A stretch of DNA of 64,000 nucleotides from Grosmannia clavigera kw1407 (taxonomy: Eukaryota > Ascomycota > Sordariomycetes > Ophiostomatales > Ophiostomataceae), in contig NW_014040560.1 in NCBI RefSeq assembly GCF_000143105.1, forward strand, positions 2,046,001 to 2,110,000. Reading direction: 5' to 3'. The notes beneath the pieces were generated by a model, which saw only the letters and a program-made list of their open reading frames with translations, did not search any database and was not told where the DNA came from. Both the position numbers and the translations under genes were made by a program. Positions 1 to 12,314 of the stretch are shown one piece after another (the stretch's first letter is position 1; every line of letters begins with the position of its first letter).

Positions 1-2081
1 AGAACGTGTCATCGCCATCTCATGGCAGGGCGTTTGCCGACTCGCCAAACACGCAAGCACCAGGGTTGCGCCGGAAGCCAAAGTTTATGGGGCCGACGAG
101 GCCCGACTTCGACTTCCAGGTTGGCGAACGGGCCCTTCATCGCATGGGCATCCCCCTTGTCAGTAGCGATAGTGACGGAGAGGCGGTAGCACACAGTTGC
201 AGCCAGTCACCGGTGCCCTCAACACCCACAGAGACAGCGACTGCAGCTGCAGCTGCAACGGCAGAGGCCAGCGCCGGTGGCAGCTTCCATCCCCATCTTC
301 GCTGGACTACCGACGAGATTGTGCGGCTGCTCGGCGTGTACGACGAAGACGTAAACTCAGTGTTCCCATGCATCGACGTGGCCGACCTGGCTGCACAGCC
401 GCAGGCAATCCGCGACGACGTCCTGCGCTGTCTGCGTCAGCAGGAGAGCGTTTTGCTGCCCGATACACGTGCATCTGCAGGCGCCGGCGATGCTGCCTTG
501 GCCCGTGTTGTCATCGCCACGGCCGTCGTTCTCGAGGCCCGCGGCCGCAATACCGTCAGCGAGATGCTCGTGAGCCCCGTCGAGCGGAATGTGTCGTGCA
601 TCGCCAGCCCCGAACCAGACATGAAGGAAGTGCAGCTGCTGGCCGTTTTGGTATGACCGTCCACTTCTCTATATGGTCTGATTCTGTATCCTTGGCTGAC
701 CTTGCGCAGAGCATATACTACTTCCACATTGACCAGGACCTTCTCGCATGGAGAGCCATCAGCGTAGCTGCCCACGAAATGCTGGAGATGGGTCTGCACA
801 GGAAGCAGAGCCTACTGGAAAACTATAAGTCGTCCAACGCCCGCCAGCTGGCTACACGTGTCTTCTGGTGCGTCTACGTACTCGACCGCCGCTGGAGCAT
901 TGGCATCAGTTTGCCCTTCGCGCTCCGCGATCGCGACCTCGATCCAGAGCTTCCAGAGCCGGTACGTTAGTTCACTGCTTACTAATACAGTATGTGCATG
1001 CTTACATCCCCCTCTGCCTCTGCAGGGCCTCGACTTGCCATACCTTCAATCCATGGTAGGCTACGGCCGGCTATGCTCGCAGCTGTGGGATGCCATTCCG
1101 GTGCTGCATAGTACTGGCGGCGCTGGAGGTTTAGGCCCGCGGCAGCTGCTGCAGGATGACCAGGTGGCCTTGTTGGACCTGCGCGTGCAGGAGTGGCTGG
1201 CCCAAATTCCAGCGGAGCTGCAACTGCGGCATCCGCGGCTAGGCCTGGCGCCACGTGTCCAGCCACACGTGCTTCATCGCCTGCGTACGCTGCTATACCT
1301 CAGGGCAAACAGCCTTCGCATCCTGCTGCATCGCCACCGTCTGCGCAGCCCAACGGCCATTGAGGCTGATCCGCATGGCGCCTGGCTGGTCGTCGACATC
1401 GCCATGGACAGTATCCAGGTGCTGTTTCACCTGAATGAGACGACTGACATCTATGCTCGGCAGCAGCGCGCTTTCAATTACTTCTTGCTTAGTGCTCTGG
1501 CCGTTCTCTTTCTGGCCGTGTGTCACGCGCCGCGCATCTTCACAGAGCCCTGTCGCCGCAGCTTTGGCGATGCCGTCGCGCTCATTCGCTGCTTCTCACA
1601 CGACAGGACTGTTAGCCGCCGGCTCTGGCGTAGTATCCGCGGACTGCTGCCAGCCTTGCGGCGTCTTGGCCTGCACGAGGACGGCCAGAAGGCGGTGATG
1701 GCCACATCAGCGTCGAGAGCACCCTCGGCGGCGACATCTGTGGCAACGGCAGCAACGGAAGGCACAGAGGCGGTGGCGCCTGTCCAATATGTCGAGGCAC
1801 ATAACACTTCAACGGCTGTCATCGCTGGCGACGCTGCTGGTCGCCTTCAAATGTGGAATGCTGCTGACCCATACATGCAGATGGGCGACTCGCTGTACGA
1901 TGACACCTTCGGTGGGCCAGTCCCCGACATGTTTCAAGTCGACACAGATCTCCTCACGCTCTTTGATATATTCGGGCAAGGACAGCAGTTGGATGAGGGG
2001 CTGCATGCAGACGTCTTCGCGGACGGGCCGCTCGTCGGAGAAGGAGGCGGCATCTCGCAGCGATTCCAGTGGCTGATTTAA
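1..2081 (+). CDS. Fungal-specific transcription factor, 5'-truncated by the window edge
   Basis: The frame is already open at the left edge, so the N-terminus, and any Zn2Cys6 cluster, lies outside the window. Exons are <3-650, 710-961 and 1026-2081; both introns are GT-AG, and the second contains a TACTAAT-like branch site. The middle homology region of fungal C6 regulators is recognisable: a segment with YYFHIDQDLLAWR and HEMLEMGLHRK, followed by VFWCVYVLDRRWS and a D-x-D-x-ELP element. The C-terminal third is Ala/Thr-rich, then acidic, as in activation domains. Presumably a nuclear DNA-binding regulator. Its targets are unknown; the next gene downstream on the same strand is the amine oxidase. 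The family call is firm and the specific function is not known. Confidence 0.8.
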
Positions 2082-2535
2082 TTGACGACTTGGTGACTTT
2101 GTGCTCGTTTTTGCGTTTGTATTGTTGCTTGCTTGAATTGTATCTAATATTGTCGTAGCTGCGCTTCTACGTAAGATAATACGACCCAGCAGTAAACCAT
2201 CACCGAATTGCCGACCTCTCCTCTTAGGCGTTTTGTAGCTGGAGAATGATCGTCCTGGTGTTACAGCTCCAGACCCGCCGCGTTTTACTGCTTCGGAATT
2301 GGCAAAACTTCATTCCGAACGTTATCGGGAGCGCGCAATTTACGTCACGCCGATCAACACCGGTAAGGCAAGTCTATCCATGGATCGCCGCTTCCTATTA
2401 TGTCTTGTTGTACTTCCGAACCGACATTGATTGAGACAAGCCGTGGTTAAATACAAGGTCTTCCACCTTCCACTTTCCTCTGAAAAGCTTGAACCACAGC
2501 CAAATACCACTCCCCAGCAGCAGCCACCGCACACT
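2082..2535. other. Intergenic spacer / promoter of the amine oxidase gene
   Basis: This 454 bp lies between the stop of the transcription factor and the ATG of the amine oxidase. It holds a T-rich 3' flank near 2095-2150 and a CT/CA-rich leader just before the ATG. I see no gene in it. Confidence 0.5.
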
Positions 2536-4802
2536 ATGGCGTCCCCTCTCCCCCATCCACTATCTGCCCTCAGCATCGAGGAGACCAACCAAGCACGCGA
2601 AATTGTTCTCAGTCTGCATCCAAACACTGTCATCGACTTCCGTACCATCTACTTGCTTGAGCCGCCCAAGGCAAAGACCGTGCCATTCTTGCAGATCGAG
2701 CACGCGGGAAAACTAACACCAAGTACACCAAGACCACCACGGCTGGCTGAAGTCTGCTATGATGTGATAGGTGGTTCCAAGGTGCCAGAGTACCATGAGT
2801 CGGTTGTCGATCTGCGCTTGCACAAGCGTACCACCCACAAGATCGTCGACACAGAGTACCATGCCAATCTGAGCATGTAAGATAGCTCCGTTCTGCATTT
2901 TGCATGTTGCATTCTTCCGCACACTGCGGCTTACTCCTACTTCTAGCTTCGAGTTTGAAACTGTAGTCACCACAATCAAAAACTCGACGCTTTTTCAGGA
3001 GAAGCTCAAGGCCATCAAGCTGCCAGAGGGTTTTGACGTTGTCATTGAGCCCTGGCCTTACGGGGGCCCTGACCTAACCGATGGCCCCGCCCGTCTTTTC
3101 CAGGGCCTGTGCTTTGGGCGTGACACTCGCAGCGGCAATCCCGACGTCAATTTCTATGCATATCCCATTCCCCTGATCCCTATTGTGGACGCCAACAAGC
3201 GTGAGCTTGTGCGTGTGGACGAACCGGCCACCGGCGGCAAGGGCGATCTCTTGACGGGCAAGACGAGCAAGACAGCCCGCATCCTCGACCATTGTCGGCC
3301 AGCTGAATATGTGCCAGAGCTTCTGCCCGGTGGTACACGCAAGGATGTGAAGCCTTTGACTGTAGTACAATCTGAAGGGCCAAGTTTTGCGATATCTGGC
3401 GATAATCTGGTCCAGTGGCAGAAGTGGCGGATGCGGCTCTCATTTAACCCGCGCGAGGGCGCCGTCCTACACGACATCAGCTACGATGGCCGAGATGTCA
3501 TGTACCGGCTAAGCATAAGTGATATGGTGTGTGTCCTTGATGCGCCTCTTGTGTAGCCTGCTAACAACCGGCACAGACGGTCCCATATGGTGACCCGCGG
3601 CCCCCTTATCATCGAAAGCAAGCGTTTGATTTCGGCGACGGCGGCCTGGGTCACGCGGTGAACAATCTCACACTGGGCTGTGACTGCCTTGGTGTAATAA
3701 AGGTGAGTTTTCTCAAGCGTTAGCTGAGATGTGCATATGGCTGACTAATGTCGTAGTACTTTGATGGCGTCCTGACAAAGGCCGACGGCACGGCTGTGGC
3801 CACCAAGAATGTTATCTGCCTGCACGAACAGGACAACGGCATTGGATGGAAGCACACGAATTGGCGCACCGGACGTGCTGTATCCACTCGTCGCCGTGAA
3901 CTTGTCGTCCAATTTATCATCACCCTTGCGAACTACGAGTACATCTTCGCATTCAAGTTTGATCAGGCCGCCGGTATTGAAGTCGAGGCCCGCGCCACTG
4001 GTGTCGTGTCGGTTGTCAACATTGACGCTGGGGCTGCCCCGCCTAACTGGGGAAATATCGTAAGTCCAGGTGCCCTGGCCCAGAATCACCAGCACATGTT
4101 CTGCCTTCGTATCGATCCGGCTGTGGATGGCCACAACAATACACTCGTGCAGGAGGAGAGCTTACCCGCTGTCGCCTCTAACCCGGCCACCAACCCCAAC
4201 GGCAACTACTACGAGGTCTGCCAGACACCCATCTCCACCTCGACCTCTCTCGATCTGGAGCCTACCCGCCACCGTGTCTTCAAAATTCAGAATCGGAGTC
4301 GCATCAACCCTGTCAGCGGCCGACCTGTCTCCTACAAAGTCCTGGCCCCACCTACGCAGCTACTGCTGGCCCACCCTGACAGCATTCAGTCTCAGCGCGC
4401 CTTGTTTGCCCGCCATCACTTATGGGTCACTCGCTATCGCGATTATGAGCTGTACGCAGGTGGACGTTATACCCTGCAGAGCCGGCGGGAGGTCGGTGGC
4501 GTGGCAGACGCAGCAGCGCGTAACGAGAATGTGTTAGATGAGGACATTGTTTTGTGGAGTGTGTTTGGCCTAACCCATAATCCACGCGTCGAAGACTGGC
4601 CTGTCATGTAAGATTCTCGCCCGCTATCTCCTGACTTGTGATGTTTTGTATACGAAGGCGGCTGACCACAGACAGGCCGGTGGAAATGCTCAAGGTACAG
4701 ATCATTCCATCAGACTTCTTCGTCAGCAACCCGGCTCTAGATGTACCCTCAGACATTGATGGCCAGTCTAAGCTAGCAAGCACCTGTTGCGATAAGGCTT
4801 AG
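2536..4802 (+). CDS. Copper-containing primary amine oxidase (TPQ cofactor)
   Basis: Oxidatively deaminates primary amines to aldehyde, ammonia and H2O2, allowing amines to serve as nitrogen source. Five exons: 2536-2876, 2947-3526, 3577-3702, 3757-4607 and 4676-4802, giving 674 aa, normal for fungal enzymes. The N2/N3 domains come first, then the large catalytic domain. The catalytic-base region HRKQAFDFGDGGLG and the TPQ precursor Tyr in LANYEY are present. Copper ligands are visible as HQH near the centre and a distal His in THNPRVEDWP. The last exon restores the conserved DWPVMPVE...FFxxNPALDVP ending. No signal peptide is evident and the C-terminus (CDKA) is not a peroxisomal PTS1, so location is uncertain. 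All key residues are intact. Confidence 0.95.
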
Positions 4803-5546
4803 GCAGGAGATGTACTCCGTACTCCTAAAATTTTGTTTACAGATCTATTAAGGACGTAGTAGGATTCTCAATCTACTGCGCGACATTTTGGCCAGCTACC
4901 ACACATATTCTTTACATTGGTTCCATAAATCTAGTGGGCTTAAGCCACGGTTTGTAATCCATATAGAAAAACTTCCCACGAGAGTTACAGTATTCAAGTT
5001 AAGCTAAGTAAGCTGGAGCGAAGAAAGCATAATCGCCCCTGCTATTACTGAACCTATCAAAAAAGAAACTGGTGAGCTCAATTCCGAGGCAGCCAATCGT
5101 AGTATGGTGATTTCCCGAATAAGTATTCCCCGTGTAAGTCAAAGGAATAAAGCACGTCAATTCCCTCAGTCTAGTAGTAAATTACTTCTCCATGAATCTT
5201 ATTTATTACATTAGGAGAAAAAACTCGAAGGAGGTGGGGACTGGATTGATGAATCGCCTCCGAACTCAAGTTCTGCCCTTCGGAGATGTGATTATATAAT
5301 GAATATGAAAGCGTCCATGAGCACAGATTCTAAGAACGTCACACATAGGAGGCAAATCGGCGACTCTTGAATTTGTATATTCATTACGGGTATAAATACC
5401 CACCTGTTTCTGTTCTGTCTCAGCTCGCTCTCATACTACCCTTTACCTACAATTGTTCAGAAATAAATTACCATTCCAGATACGGCCTGATCAAAATAGA
5501 GCGAGGCTCGGAACCATCAGCAGAGAAACCAACAAAAATCATCACA
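4803..5546. other. Intergenic spacer upstream of the small secreted protein gene
   Basis: About 740 bp without a supported gene. It contains one copy of the dispersed TACTCCGTACTCC word near 4812 and an AT-rich middle. The promoter of the next gene occupies the right end. Confidence 0.5.
5391..5398 (+). promoter_or_regulatory. TATA-box-like element of the small secreted protein gene
   Basis: A TATAAATA sequence about 150 bp before the ATG at 5547, followed by a pyrimidine-rich stretch (about 5405-5450) typical of fungal transcription-start regions. Inferred from position and sequence only. Confidence 0.45.
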
Positions 5547-5966
5547 ATGCTCCTACCTCGCTTCTTCGCGGTTTTTGCCGCGCTCGCCGCCCTTATTAGC
5601 TCCGCCACGAGTTCCCACATAGTCCACAATGGCGCTTGCGTCAAGATGGCCTCTTCCGATGGAAAAGGCACGCAGTACTATGCACGCATACCTCAGGGGT
5701 CAAAGTATAGCCATCCTCGCGACGTCGTTCCCGGGAACACCTTCAAGAAACACCTCAAGTCGTGCAACCTCGAAAAGTTCGAGTGCATCTATGACAACGA
5801 GGGCAACGCCCACGTCGACTTCATCGTCAAGTCTCGAAATCGGTGGTTCGCCAAGAACAAGTGCAACGTCGACGCTGTTCTTAATGACGCTACCGATGGC
5901 GAGTTCACCGTGAACTGCATAGATGGCAGTGTCGAGAAGCTTGCTGATGCATGGCGAGATAACTGA
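5547..5966 (+). CDS. Small secreted cysteine-containing protein, unknown function
   Basis: Single exon, 139 aa. The start at 5547 was chosen because it gives a textbook signal peptide: Met, LLPR, a hydrophobic core of Phe/Ala/Leu, then a small-residue cleavage region (SSATSS) around residue 22. The in-frame upstream extension has no such logic. The mature part of about 115 aa has five Cys, is rich in Lys/Asp/Asn and has no membrane segment. I do not recognise the family. Size, secretion signal and isolation in a gene-poor stretch fit a candidate effector or other extracellular small protein, but nothing in the sequence proves a role. Confidence 0.75.
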   Translation: MLLPRFFAVFAALAALISSATSSHIVHNGACVKMASSDGKGTQYYARIPQGSKYSHPRDVVPGNTFKKHLKSCNLEKFECIYDNEGNAHVDFIVKSRNRWFAKNKCNVDAVLNDATDGEFTVNCIDGSVEKLADAWRDN

Positions 5967-7497
5967 AGGTCTGGAGCTGTGAGCTGGGAACACTGTATCA
6001 TGTTGAACACCAGCAGCATAAGGTTTACATTGGAAAGACATATTTTTCCGCAGAATTGTTATATTTCTGCTAGAACTTGAATAACAGGAAGAACGGTGTT
6101 GGGAAGAGAAAGCTAGCAGGATACTATTTCGAGAATTGGGAATGTAGAGTCAAAAAGGCAATGGGTTTCACGGTCAAGTTGTCGCAGAAATTGAGCTCTG
6201 TATCGAGTCCCCTATTCGGAATTTAGTCCAATACACACAATGGTTTATCAATCTAAATCAAAATACGACATGTTGGATGGTCTCTCGAGCTAAAAGTTTG
6301 TATCACGGTAGATTCGCAGGGCTTTATCACTTGCTGGTCGCGAGCTTTTCAATACTGTCAATATTGTCTGTCTTTGATCGACCGCAGCTCTAGGACTGAT
6401 ATTCAAAGCCTAACCCCAATTTTCGGTGCCTTTCGAAAAAGGTTTCCAATACTCCGTACTCCGTACTCTGTAGGTAACTTCCGTATCGATGAGAGGGAGA
6501 TACCCGGAATATTAGTCATGGAGGCACGTGATTGAGAAAAAGGCTAGGATGAACAAGATCCCCCTTCCGGAGCAGATGGGATTCTGGGAAATAAGCAGAC
6601 AAAAACAACCTATCATCACGTCCCCTACATGTATAATCCATTTTCAGTATCTTACGGAGTACTCCGTACAATATCTTACTTTATTATAGCGGTGCTCGAT
6701 TGCGGGGGGCGGAGGCCTACATAAGTCTCCCGGATTAGTGGACCCACAGAGCTGGACGACTGCCGTGTAGCGCTGGTCTTAGTTTCTTGGCGTTTTACCT
6801 CTGCATGCCGACGAACAAAGAACACGCACCAGCTATTCAGTTCTCCGTAATATAGGCCTTGTGCCTTCTTAGAAAGCCCCCCCGCCGGGGTCCGATATGT
6901 GGTATTGATGTCTCGTTGATGTCCTCAGTTCTCCCTCTCCATCTCTCTCTTCGGAGATCACTGGCTTACGATGAAACCTCCATAATTGGTCCTCGCTGCA
7001 GGATGGTGACAAAGACCATGCTTCCGTTGCAGGCCTTTTAAGCGGCTCGGGACCCTAGAGTCCGGCGAGTTAATCACCGCCTTCAACTAACTAGCCTACT
7101 CCTGTAAGCAGCCCACCCGCTTGTTCGTGTTAAAACAACGAAGTGTAAAATAGTCTTGTATTTTCAGAGAGTTCTTCTTTCTGCTAATAATTCGCAGAAA
7201 GCTAGAAAAGGGCAAAGATGCCCCACTTGGGGTCAACACGTGATCCGTCAGTTCGCCTGAAAAGAAAGATACGCTGTACCGGTCTCTGTTCTAGCGACTT
7301 CGCTTTTAACTTTTGCTCTCCACCACAAGCTATGTGCGTATGGGCATCAACATGGCCTTGTGGCCAAAGCGCATCGCCGACATGTATGATATCGTCCTAG
7401 TCCCCTGATAGCAATGATTTGGTTGCCCTCAGTGTCTTTTATCCGCGTCCTTGCCACAGAAGGCTTATCTTCCGACCAGAATACTGTGTGTGAAAAA
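5967..7497. other. 1.5 kb gene-poor spacer
   Basis: No convincing coding sequence on either strand. It contains two clusters of the dispersed TACTCCGTA word (about 6449-6473 and 6653-6670) and a C/T-rich stretch near 6925-6960. The short open frames here have no domain-like composition and were left out. Confidence 0.5.
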
Positions 7498-9293
7498 TCA
7501 TGATGCTCGTTGACTGACGAGGTCAACCATTATCCTCCATACGCTCAAGTAGCTGTGTCCGCCCTCCCAATGCGATGCAAACAGAGACAGTATTTCCGTG
7601 CACTTGACGAGGTCCCTGACGTGTGTCTGTGAAGTCGTCCAATTTTTTGAGATGCCAACTACGATCGAGCACCCAGAAATGAAAGCCCTTGTGCTTGCCT
7701 GGATTGGGGGGATAAAACCGTCACCCGCATTGGTTATTTGATACACATTATCCAGCAACCGGGATGCTGCATCCAAAACACGTAGGCGAAGCGATCTCAT
7801 GCCCCGGCCACCACGATCGTCCGATTCTTGGAAGCAGTGGATGCACTGCTTATGTTTGATACAGACCGGAAGAAACAGAAGCCAGGTCTCCTGCACAAGA
7901 GGGTGCGAGGAAGTCAGGCTTTCAACTCTGTCCATGCACGCTGCTATATCACCTACAAAGGGGCAGCCTGGGCTGTCAGACATCTGCCCGCGCTCGTAAA
8001 TGGACTGGAATAGTGCCATATATGCCTTCAAGATGTAATTGCTCGGGGATGAAATTGGCAGATCAAAGCGATACAGCAAGTCTGGGCGATTGAAAACAGT
8101 TTGCAGCGACCTAACAATGTAAGCAGCCGGTCCATAGCACTGCATGCAGGGGATTAATTACCGTACCCCTTTATATTATTCAGCACGGACAGCAGGCTGA
8201 TGCTTTCCGGGCCGCATATGCTCTCGTCCGGGACGCCTGTGAAGTCCTGTGACACTGATCCCCGGACCGCATCTGACTGAGTTGGCCGGTGCCAGCCAAG
8301 CTGCAAACAGGTACGAACTGCAACATCAAGCAGCTCCCACAGACAGCCTCTGCTAGGTTCGGCGAGCTCATAAATGAGAAGCAGCAATGTGGCCATCAAA
8401 GAATCTCCACCAGCCGCAGAGATGATTGGGCCAATCAACTCATTTGCTAAGTCCCTGCAGATCTGGGCATATATTCTCCAGCTCGGGGTCCTGTAGCTTT
8501 CGCGTGCGGCCGCAATGGCGCAAGCCATCAATATTTGAAATTTCTGTATTCCGCGCAATTTCTTCAAACTCAAACCATTGTGACCTAGGAGTTCCACGGG
8601 AATAATATCGAACTGTGGCTTAATGCACCGATTATATCGGGCTAGGAGAAAGCGAATTGTGCTCGGAGTTAGAACAGATCGGTCGAGTGGAATGTCTGCC
8701 GGCTTTAAGGTATCTTCCACCACACTAGATAAGTCGGGGACCGCATGAGACTGCGACAAGACTTCGAACACAGTCTCGGTTATTCGCGATGGGAACGAAG
8801 AGTTGAGGTATGCGTCCTGTCTTGGACCGGCCACCAAGACGTAGGACGGTGAGCAGAGTACATGATGGGCCGGGGGTGCTGCAATTCCGGCGCTAGGATG
8901 GACGTTTCAGCAAGCATATATGTAGGCTGGACGAGTCTGCAGGTCTTTACCATGTTGGGCTTTGGGGCTGTAATGCCAATTGGGACGTCAGCTCCTGAAT
9001 CTTATCGTTCAGTGCCTTCACATAACTGAGGCATGTCAGCCTGTGGGCCCTGAATAGGTGCGAGCCATTGTATGTGTGCTTTACCTTCTGGGGATATCTT
9101 CGCCAAGAGCAGAGTCTCTAAAAGTACATTCAAAGTCGCTTCTAGCACAGCTAGCACATGCCGGCAACAATGAGTCGCACTTTCAGATCAGTGTCAGCTG
9201 TCAAGTTCTCTCAGTTTGCCTTCACGAAGACCTTACTTTTATTCTTCTGTTCCGGCAGCGCGTGCATGTCTGGAGCATACCAATGGCCACCAT
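7498..9293 (-). CDS. Zn2Cys6 transcription factor A of a divergent pair
   Basis: Five exons on the minus strand: 9237-9293, 9085-9179, 8951-9025, 8167-8892 and 7498-8110; they sum to 521 aa without frame conflict. Exons 1-2 encode a complete binuclear zinc cluster, C-x2-C-x6-C-x6-C-x2-C-x6-C, interrupted by an intron directly before the third Cys (RRIK / CDSL). Exon 3 is a short heptad-like linker (SYVKALNDKIQELTSQL) suited to dimerisation. The rest resembles the fungal transcription-factor middle homology region, including ELLDVAVRTCLQLGWHR. It should act in the nucleus on CGG-type sites. It is divergent from factor B across a 323 bp spacer. Target genes are unknown; the neighbouring ABC transporter is a candidate by position only. 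Confidence 0.88.
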
Positions 9294-9616
9294 CTTGGAT
9301 ATACAGACCAATTCAAGCAGGAGGTGATTTTTCCGTAGATGGACCTTGAGAATAGATTGTGTCAGAAGAGGCTTCGTCAATGCCGGATAACGCCATCAGA
9401 CCCACGAGGTTCGGAGATTTCCGCCCCATTCTTATCTGAGCGCGTCCATATCCGACCATCTCGTCCACATCTGCTATGCGCAACTCACTGCGCAAAGTAT
9501 CACCTGGTCGCTTGTCGTGCAATATTTCAATACTGTGCACTGTGGTTGGTTGTCCTAGTGCTTGTCTCCAATCGTACCCGCCTTTATCGACGTTATCCTG
9601 TTCGCCTCGGCCCCAA
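9294..9616. promoter_or_regulatory. Shared divergent promoter of the two Zn2Cys6 factors
   Basis: A 323 bp spacer separates the ATGs of factor A (minus) and factor B (plus). Any promoter elements of both must lie here or inside the genes, so co-regulation is likely. I could not assign a specific operator. Confidence 0.5.
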
Positions 9617-11832
9617 ATGCAGCGATCGCATCGCCGGTCGACGAAAGTCTGCATGCGCTGCAGGAAGCGCAAGACAAAGGTAAAGACCGCTGCTTCGGTC
9701 TAGCACTTTCGTTCGTCTGTGTGCTGATAGATATGGGGCCTTAGTGTGACTTCAAGTTTCCGTGCTGCACGTCATGCAAACTGGCAAATGTCGATTGCGT
9801 CGGCTTTGATTCTGCGACAAGAGAGGCCGTCCCAAGAAGGTAGGACATTGTGCATCGGCTCTGTCGCAATCTATACGTATACATATACTCACTTTTTTTC
9901 GGTCCGCAGTCTGGTCAGGTCTCTCGAAGCTCGCGTGGCGGAACTGGAAGCACAGACGCTTGCTTTCCGCGAGGCGCCGCAGAATATCCCCAACGCAATG
10001 GCCTCCATCATCGGCCGAGCTACGATATCGGTCAGCATCCCATCTTCCACGTCGTATTTGCACTCGAGGATATCCTCCGGCCTGATCTTCCAGCCCTCAT
10101 GTCCACCACTTGCCATTGTTCGGGACCGAGGGTATGCCCCGTCTGAGAAATCACAGTCGCCCACAGACGGGCGGCTCCAAGGCTTGCTCAGTTCCAGAAA
10201 GTATGTATCCAATTCTGTGATTGACCTCAGCAGTATACCATCTTCGGCCATCGAGCGGATTGTCGAAAACTATGCCAGTACACATCTGCCCCAGTACCCT
10301 TGCATATCTTCACCGATGCTCGAAGGCATCGTGAAACGGGCCAAAGACAAGGTTGCCAGGGATAAGAAACCACTTATGGCACGAGAATTTTCATTGCTTT
10401 CGGGTCCGGATCACCTCGAGTATTTTGTTTTATTCATAGTGCTAGCCATCTCGTCGATGACCTTGACATGGAAGGACGACGAACAGGCACGAAGGGCGTC
10501 CGAGTCGTTTTACAACTCAGCCATAACGCATCTTTACCAATTGGAAGACGACAGCGAGATCAGGGCGCTCCAAATCTCACTACTTCTGGCCCATTACGCA
10601 CAGATGTGTCCAGAGCGGCTAGATAATTGGACATGCATAGCCAATGCTGTCAGGATTGTCCTAAATTTAGGCATGTTTAGGAAATGCCCAGATACAATGC
10701 CAGACCAGCAGGTTCGCCAGCGGACGGAGCTTTTTTGGGTCACATACGGAATGGAGCGGTCTCTTTGCACCAACCTCCGACTGCCATTATCATTTCCCGA
10801 GGACGTCATCACAGCAAGTGTGCGCATCTTCCCATTATCATATCGTCGGTTCCCTCTGCTCATTCTTATTTTTAGGTTAATGATCCCTCGGGCAACCTCT
10901 CTATAACTTTTCCGAATGGTGACGAAGCCGTCAAAAGGTCATCTGCTAGTCAAATTCGAAATTACCGCAATTTAGAAACAGAAGTCCATCGAGTTCTCCA
11001 TTTGGAGGAGGACCTAAACCACTTTGGGCATGCGACCATCGACAGCTGGATCGAAGATATAGAGACCCGGCTGAGAGTCTGGTATTCCGAGGTGCAGTGT
11101 TTCACCCGTCACAACATGCTAGAGTTTAAGCACATTCAGTTCCATCATCTCCGGGCCCGAATTCATCGACCCACACCACGCCTCAGACTGCGGACGTCCG
11201 AGGACCGCCGTATTGTGCTTGAGGCATCGCGTGTCCTAATTGAGGACTATCTCGGACAGCAGCGCCGGCGAAGGCTTTTCTACCCGTGGCACGGCGTACA
11301 TATTCTGTTTGAGACAGCCCTCATAGCGCTTGAAGCATGCTGGTCTTCTCGCGACTGGCAGCCACTCAAAGGACAGGCACAGCAGATGCTGGGAGAGTAC
11401 ATTCCACAGTGTCTAAAAGTCATCACGATGATAGGACAGAGGTGGCATGGGGCCACTGCTTGTGCAGATAGGCTAAATCCCCTTGTTGACAAGGTCCAGT
11501 CTGCATTGTCTCAGGTCCCGGGGCCGTTTTCCGTGTTTGGTGACATCTCGATCACTGAAGAGATTGAAAGTCTGCTGTTCTCGGATCGGCCATTGATATG
11601 GAACTACCGATACCCGGGTGCAGATATTTCCAGTCTCGACAAAAGTCCATTGCCAGCTGACTTCCCCATGGCTGAAGACTTGGAGCTGTTCCAATGGGAT
11701 CCTACCTGGAGTATAATTCCATCCGATCCGGCAGGAGAAGCCGCCCCCAGTGGCGATCCAAAGTTACTGTCGTCAGAGGCTCTCACGATCTCATCTTTGT
11801 TGAGCCTTTCAGCGGCGATAGAGCCCTCCTGA
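9617..11832 (+). CDS. Zn2Cys6 transcription factor B of a divergent pair
   Basis: Four exons, 9617-9679, 9745-9839, 9910-10819 and 10876-11832, sum to 674 aa. The zinc cluster VCMRCRKRKTK / CDFKFPCCTSC...C is split by a phase-0 intron immediately before the third Cys. A phase-2 intron follows at the sequence PR/S, after which SLVRSLEARVAELEAQ forms a coiled-coil linker. The middle homology region (for example VRIVLNLGMFRK and RTELFWVTYGMERS) occupies the centre. Intron 1 and 2 positions and phases, and the 95 nt exon 2, match factor A, implying a duplicated, inverted pair. The factor-B gene runs convergently towards the ABC transporter. Intact; regulon unknown. Confidence 0.9.
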
Positions 11833-12314
11833 CACTTTGCTTTCTAAATTAAGAGCCATCAAAGCACGTAGAACTTATTCTTGTCCATGTTTGTCCGCAA
11901 TACACTTGGTCTTTTTCTATACATAAACAGTGCGTAGCTGAATTGCCGCATGACTGGGTTGCAATTGAGGTCGTTGGTGCAGACAGTGCGCCAAAGTTTA
12001 CTGACCACGCTATATTGCATCTCGCAGACTCTAGCTGTAATATTTCAAACTTCATAAAAGGACTACAATGTGTCCTTAGGACATAACCTCAGACTGAACT
12101 GTAGATATCAAATGACGTGGTAATCTTGTAGTTCAAGCTCGCTTGAATAACTCAGCTAAAAAGGCTTGGTTTTTGGTCCTAACTGGGTCTGTAACAAAGT
12201 ATATATACGTTCTATTCTATCTTATAGAACCCGTGCGTTTCCTGTATTCATTGGAATTACAGTAACCTTTCGTTTGAACTGCTCTTGCAAATTCTCAAGT
12301 CCCACCGTAAAGGC
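11833..12314. other. Intergenic spacer between convergent genes
   Basis: About 480 bp between the 3' ends of factor B (plus) and the ABC transporter (minus). It should contain both transcript ends. AT-rich, with no gene seen. Confidence 0.5.
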
